In this document: one piece after another, positions 59,944-64,000 of the stretch
Numbering within the stretch: the first letter of the stretch is position 1
Layout of the letters: every line of letters starts with the position of its first letter
Source of the DNA: Trypanosoma brucei gambiense DAL972
Lineage: Eukaryota > Euglenozoa > Kinetoplastea > Trypanosomatida > Trypanosomatidae
DNA: 64,000 bases
Direction: 5' to 3'
Assembly (NCBI RefSeq): GCF_000210295.1
Contig: NC_026743.1
Location: 3,348,001 to 3,412,000 of the forward strand
Made by a program: the position numbers and the translations under genes
Notes under the pieces: generated by a model
What the model saw: only the letters and a program-made list of their open reading frames with translations
Databases searched by the model: none
What the model was told of the DNA's origin: nothing

Positions 59944-60804
59944 TCATGTTCCTATCCCACACTCTCTGAGTCCACTAATAGTCACGGAGAGAGTTAATGA
60001 CACATGGCCAGTTAAGGGCGCAGCAGTCAACACGCAACGATCCTCCCCAGTGCACAGAAACATGGGATCTCGAAGCTCTGGCCGTTGGCCAGTTAGCCAC
60101 GATATAAAGGACTGTTTAGTCGTGCTGGGCCTGAGCTGTAGCAACGGAAGCCTCTTCCTGTGCATTCCATTTTGCATAGGTATAAAACAGCGACTGTACG
60201 ACACGCATTGCTCACCACTTCTGCTACCACTAGTCTGGTCTTCAGATGCCTTGCTTCTTTGGGGTATGGCGCCCTTAACGGTATGCAACGTTACTACCAA
60301 TTGTGGCCAACCGTGTGGGTTTGTACTCCGCAACGAACACTCAAAGGGTGCGCTCCACGTGAAGCGCGAAAATGGATCAGCCGACACTACAGACAGTTGC
60401 GTCACCACCTCACTTTGACACTGTTGACCCAATGACCGAACTAACGGCACTTCTCCAAGTCTTGTGTCTCCTCCGCTAAGTGAATTATGTGTTGTCCAGT
60501 CGGGTCCGTACACCCAATACGTCCGCGCAAAAAGAACGTCGGCCTCGTGGCACTCGGCGCCCTCCAAAACGCCCTGCACGATAATGTCAAAGCCTGCGGA
60601 ACGTGACGGAAAAGCCGTAGAGCGTGAAGAAGGAAAAGGATCTAAACGCGGAGGCTGACGAGGATTTCCTCTCAGTTGTTCATAGCGGAGGTTACGGAAG
60701 GTTCTCTCCCCAAGCCCATCGTCACTCTCTTCATCAGTCTCCTTCGGTGGGTATTCAATGTACTGGCGATCGCTGCCAAGTGGTTTATATACACTTTCCT
60801 CCAT
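59944..60804 (-). CDS. B9D1: B9 domain protein, B9D1 (transition-zone MKS complex)
   Basis: 286 residues from the ATG at 60802-60804. The open frame continues 71 codons upstream, but that part is Phe/Tyr/His low complexity typical of untranslated DNA here (A runs at 60937-60948), so I start at MEESVYKPLG. The B9 domain spans about 72-278: GFDIIVQGVLEGAECHEADV, RTYWVYGPDW, the hallmark STNPHGWPQLVVTL (160-173), HRKRLPLLQLRP, SFISWLTGQRPELRDP and HVSLTLSVTI. The STNPYGWPQ and SWxxGRRPE motifs are specific for B9D1 over B9D2. B9D1 works with B9D2 and MKS1 in the ciliary transition zone as part of the membrane gate; here that is at the flagellum base. A 25-residue Ser/Gln insert lies at about 180-203. 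Confidence 0.9.
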   Translation of the reverse strand: MEESVYKPLGSDRQYIEYPPKETDEESDDGLGERTFRNLRYEQLRGNPRQPPRLDPFPSSRSTAFPSRSAGFDIIVQGVLEGAECHEADVLFARTYWVYGPDWTTHNSLSGGDTRLGEVPLVRSLGQQCQSEVVTQLSVVSADPFSRFTWSAPFECSLRSTNPHGWPQLVVTLHTVKGAIPQRSKASEDQTSGSRSGEQCVSYSRCFIPMQNGMHRKRLPLLQLRPSTTKQSFISWLTGQRPELRDPMFLCTGEDRCVLTAAPLTGHVSLTLSVTISGLRECGIGT

Positions 60805-61705
60805 TTTCTGATGCGCATACGTGTGTGAGTATGCGTAGACGGGAGAGATAAATAAATAAAAACACGCATGATAAAAAGAGAAAATAAATGGACCAATATC
60901 AAAGGAATGGCCACTAGTACAAAAAGAAATATCGTTTTTTTTTTTTTGCACATAGAAGGGGGAGGGGTCAAGAAATACGAATACGAAGCAACGTCTGTGT
61001 GTCTCTCCGGTGCGCACTCTGAAAGTTAAGATGGAAGCACAGTATCTGTTGTGAGGACAACGCGACAGTCTGGGAAAAAAAAAAAAGCCGCGAAGGAGTA
61101 TTTGAAAGTTGGGCAGGGCACATATCGCTTATGTTCCTTGAAAATGTTCGGTTGCACCCCCAAAAAAAATATTCTCGAATTCCCACTATGTTCGCCATGA
61201 GCTGCTTTGCTGAAATCTTACTTTCAACCGCACCAACAGAAAAGGGGGAAAATTCATCTCCCTTACCCTATTGCAGTCACAAGGATAAACCAGAGGGGCA
61301 AAAACAGGGTAAAGCAAATTAATACAATACAATACAATATTAATACGAACTTGTTGCTCCTTCACACTCCTTCCGCACTTAAACAGTAAAAGATTTTTTT
61401 AGTTGGAAAAAAAAGGTGAAGTTGAATAACGATGTGGCAAGTCCTCAAAAGGAAACGGGGAAGGAGGCACAAACAAACAAACAAAATATAAAGAAGAAAG
61501 CCCGCCACAGGAAAACCTTACACGGTGTAGAAAAAAAAGGGAAGAAGGAGTACATACAAAACAAATATACACTCGAAAACAAAAACAAAAATGCCATGCA
61601 GCACGTTAGCAACCTAAGTGTGTGCACAAAGTCAAAAAACTCCATTCGCTATCCTGATGCTAACTCCTGGCACCTATATATGGAAATAACAAATAAATAA
61701 CATTA
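60805..61705. other. Intergenic, A-rich, no gene seen
   Basis: A runs at 60937-60948, 61075-61086, 61162-61170, an (AATAC)n patch at about 61320-61341 and purine-rich plus strand at 61400-61580, all T- or pyrimidine-rich in the sense RNA. 5' leader of B9D1 and 3' UTR of the tail-anchored gene. Confidence 0.75.
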
Positions 61706-62893
61706 TCATCGAAACTTTTGTGACACCAATGCAACAGCCACACAAAAAAATATCAAAGACAGGGCGACAACAGCGAGGAATAACTTGACCCTTCGGCTTT
61801 GCCTTCTCTGAGGTGAAAAACTAAAGTAAGTGAGAAAGGGCTGTAAATACACATCACGCTCCGTAATCACGTCGTCTGTCATTCCTTCGCAACCAAGATC
61901 ACCTGGGACGGGCGGCGGCGGTCTGTTACACACGACCCTGCAGTCCTTCCCACTTACACGTGCGGCAGTCCTCCAATTAGTTTCCCCCAAACATAACTGC
62001 ACAGCATGTGAATCAGCTACAGGAAACGAATGCAACGACAGTTGAGACCCTTTCCCAACGTCATCAACAACTTCTACTGAAACATTAGTGCACTGCCTAG
62101 GAATACCTAAGGCGGTACAACCCGGATGTTTCTCTGGTGAGTGGCCAGCGGCCTCTCCGTAGCAATCCGCAGATAACGTAGCGGAACAATCAGAACATGA
62201 GGCCAACTCCTGACACCCTGCACTCACCAAACACTGCTCAAGTCTTCGAAGGCATTCTTCAGTGAGTTGCAGTTCCTCCATGTCAATTCCGTTGAAGTAC
62301 GTGCGGTGATATTGCACAAAACGGGAAAGCTCCCGATGGCGTGATCGCGCGACGGCGAGCCAAACGGGTAAAACTTCAGTATAATTTTCTTCCGGCGAAA
62401 ATGGCGGTTGCCGCTCGGTGCTCTGCTGTTGGCACTTAATAAAATGCTCCTTGTACCATTCTACAAGGGTGTTGTGCTCCGCTACTAGCTCATGGGCAAA
62501 TGAAGTATGCAGCGGAGCCCAATGATACTCCTCCGAGCAAGCGATAGGAATCCTTGTGTCCATATAGGGAGAAGAAAAATGTGCTTGTTTTGTCAATTTC
62601 GATGTCGTTGAGTTCAGATAGGCTCTCGGTGCACCGCATCCATCACCTGTGGAAGGAAAAGAACGTTCGCGCTCCTTACAAACGGAAGTTGAGGTGTCCA
62701 CCTGTGCTGCGCTTTTGTTTCCAGTAACCTCGGATACACCAGCCGCATCACAGAATTCTGTCGCGGCAGGCAACGCACCGCTCACGACAGGTCGCCTGCG
62801 TAACCGCAAGCTTTGTAGCCGCTCAACTTTCCTAGCTTTCAGTTTTCTTCCCAAAACATGTGGGGCGTGCTCATTGTGCGGCTCCGTACTCAT
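61706..62893 (-). CDS. Tail-anchored membrane protein, unknown function
   Basis: 395 residues from the ATG at 62891-62893 (MSTEPHNEHAPHVLG). Another ATG lies 9 codons upstream (62918-62920), separated by a His-Thr stretch encoded by a CA/GT repeat; I prefer the inner one because the first AG behind the pyrimidine tract sits right before it. The N-terminus is basic (GRKLKARKVERLQSLRLRRR). The middle is helical (about 130-230: FAHELVAEHNTLVEWYKEHF, LAVARSRHRELSRFVQYHRT, LTEECLRRLEQCL). One hydrophobic helix closes the protein at about 369-390 (VKLFLAVVALSLIFFCVAVALV, then SQKFR). This is the layout of a tail-anchored protein of ER, mitochondrial or vesicle membranes. It has SNARE-like topology, but I cannot find a SNARE heptad layer with central Gln or Arg. 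Function unknown. Confidence 0.8.
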   Translation of the reverse strand: MSTEPHNEHAPHVLGRKLKARKVERLQSLRLRRRPVVSGALPAATEFCDAAGVSEVTGNKSAAQVDTSTSVCKERERSFPSTGDGCGAPRAYLNSTTSKLTKQAHFSSPYMDTRIPIACSEEYHWAPLHTSFAHELVAEHNTLVEWYKEHFIKCQQQSTERQPPFSPEENYTEVLPVWLAVARSRHRELSRFVQYHRTYFNGIDMEELQLTEECLRRLEQCLVSAGCQELASCSDCSATLSADCYGEAAGHSPEKHPGCTALGIPRQCTNVSVEVVDDVGKGSQLSLHSFPVADSHAVQLCLGETNWRTAARVSGKDCRVVCNRPPPPVPGDLGCEGMTDDVITERDVYLQPFLTYFSFSPQRRQSRRVKLFLAVVALSLIFFCVAVALVSQKFR

Positions 62894-62975
62894 TCTGTGT
62901 GTGTGTGTGTGCGCCCGCATGACAATTCATACGTCGTTCAAGGAAAGAAAATGCAAAAAAGAGAGAAAAAGAGGG
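62894..62975 (-). promoter_or_regulatory. Predicted trans-splice acceptor inside CA repeat
   Basis: A pyrimidine tract (complement of purines at 62941-62975) is followed on the sense strand by a stretch without AG until the end of a CA repeat, where AG is at 62895-62896, one base before the ATG at 62893. Using this site would exclude the upstream ATG at 62920. Confidence 0.4.
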
Positions 62976-63473
62976 TGGATGGAGTAGTTAGCAAGATACA
63001 GAGGCTAACAACCGTTGATGGTATGAAACCCCGTCATGAAAGCTACCACAAATCATCTGTACACCTACCTTTCATCACCGCTATTTAAATTTAAATTTGA
63101 ATTGCTGCTTCTTTTTGCTTCTCTTTTTTGTTTTGCATTCTCTCGTTGGAAATCATGTACAGTTCCATAATATTACATACGTGAGGTAAGTGCCGACATT
63201 TAATGTGCTGGCCAATCCACACTGTGTTAACCATACATGAAAGCATCCCATCACATGCACAAAATTAGTAGGAACATCTAAAACAGTAGGAAGACTGTAG
63301 GCAGGAATGTTGTTGCTTCCACCTTTTAGGAGGAAAAAAATAAAGACAAAATCCGGCTCAAAACAAAAAAAAAGAAAAAAAACTTCCACGTATGTGAAGC
63401 GAAGTTGCAGCAATCCGCCTCACCTTTACTTCACTCACTTAGGTACTTAACGTAACGTAGCAACACAGACCCG
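62976..63473. other. Intergenic, no gene seen
   Basis: Rest of the gap between the tail-anchored gene and the last gene. Includes an ATTTAAATTTAAATTT palindromic patch at about 63083-63098 and A runs at 63365-63382 (T runs in the sense RNA). Confidence 0.65.
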
Positions 63474-63968
63474 TCATATCCCACTGGGTTTGCTTCCACC
63501 TCCTCGTGTAGTACAAACAGCAGGGAGGGGCGGAAGTGGACGACGAAGCATGCGACGAAGTTCGTTCATAAGAATGCGTGCATTCGTACCCGGTGGCTCA
63601 ACAACCATTTGCGGGGCCTGGTCCGCTCGAGCTCCTCCACGACGCTTCGGTCGTACGGGCCCCCGCTGCTTCGACTGAGGTGGCGGTTTTGGAGTCTCTG
63701 GTTTTTGCACAGGCTCTTTGCGCTCGACATCTTCTTTCAAGGCTTCGGATTGGGCGTCCTCTATTTCAACTTTCTTCCGCCGCTTCGTCCTTTTTCCTTC
63801 CAAAGCTACACCTGTCATGAAAACGGCATCCTGTGGCAGTGCGCCCTCGTCCGAAGAAGTCTCCGTCTCGTCGTCTGTTGTCTCCGTTCTCTTCTCCACC
63901 TCATGCGGTTGCGGGTCGGCATCCTTTACGTCATCATCATCATCCGTAGGCACAAGTACTTGAGCCAT
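63474..63968 (-). CDS. Small charged protein, unknown function
   Basis: 164 residues, ATG at 63966-63968. The N-terminus is acidic (PTDDDDDVKDADPQ, DDETETSSDEGALPQD), the centre has a bipartite nuclear-signal-like patch (GKRTKRRKKVEIED), and the C-terminal half is Pro/Arg/Gly rich (KPPPQSKQRGPVRPKRRGGA) with one short helix (NARILMNELRRMLRRPLPP). Mostly disordered. Composition suggests a nuclear or nucleolar, nucleic-acid-binding protein, which is inference only. It is the first complete gene of the transcription order in the window. Confidence 0.72.
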   Translation of the reverse strand: MAQVLVPTDDDDDVKDADPQPHEVEKRTETTDDETETSSDEGALPQDAVFMTGVALEGKRTKRRKKVEIEDAQSEALKEDVERKEPVQKPETPKPPPQSKQRGPVRPKRRGGARADQAPQMVVEPPGTNARILMNELRRMLRRPLPPLPAVCTTRGGGSKPSGI

Positions 63969-64000
63969 TTGCCTTTTCTCTTTTTCTCTTGTCGTGCGGT

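Noticed and set aside
59053..60804. Operon-like link of the glycoprotein with B9D1 (tectonic or TMEM67-like transition-zone partner)
   Set aside because: Trypanosome gene order does not imply function, and the glycoprotein lacks the cysteine pattern of tectonic, TMEM67 or HAP2.

Overview
The window looks like nuclear DNA of an African trypanosome, most likely of the Trypanosoma brucei group. The reasons are: about 21 long intronless genes all read on the minus strand, which fits one polycistronic transcription unit running leftwards; intergenic regions are built of purine runs on the plus strand (polypyrimidine tracts in the sense RNA, as needed for spliced-leader trans-splicing and coupled polyadenylation) and of CA/TA microsatellites; proteins carry long disordered Ser/Thr/Gln/Asp stretches; and the recognisable proteins are eukaryotic, including flagellar transition-zone, spliceosome, nucleolar and FACT subunits. 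There is no tRNA, rRNA, transposon, CRISPR or strand-switch region that I can support. Species assignment is inference.

Layout in transcription order (right to left). 63968-59944: a small charged protein, a tail-anchored protein and a B9D1-type transition-zone protein. 59052-53240: a large N-glycosylated type I membrane protein of unknown role, then about 3 kb without a gene. 53239-43041: a very long NEK kinase and a leucine-rich-repeat/coiled-coil protein. 42433-36212: a GRAM-like membrane protein and the FACT subunit POB3. 36211-34432: an intergenic stretch containing the most unusual signal in the window, a short unit at about 34680-35161 that has its own trans-splice acceptor and can be read either as a cis-spliced mini-gene or as a C/D snoRNA-like RNA. 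34431-28555: a divergent HSP70, a 120-aa membrane protein, spliceosomal U2A' and a 97-aa protein with a mitochondrial-looking N-terminus. 28117-16203: a large disordered protein, nucleolar UTP14 and an armadillo-repeat protein. 14910-4394: a SKP1-like protein, an STE11-like kinase, a mitochondrial S-adenosylmethionine carrier and an FCP1/NLI-type phosphatase. 2487-1: a conserved-looking unknown protein cut by an assembly gap (101 N at 2488-2588), then a Spinster-type MFS transporter cut by the window edge.

Neighbouring genes are not a functional operon; as usual in trypanosomes the unit mixes unrelated housekeeping functions, and expression would be set after transcription. Relevant to that, every long CA microsatellite (24 nt or more) lies on the plus strand, so it becomes a UG repeat in the sense RNA, several times just behind a stop codon. 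Several start codons were set to the first in-frame ATG because the longest open frame begins at a non-ATG codon.
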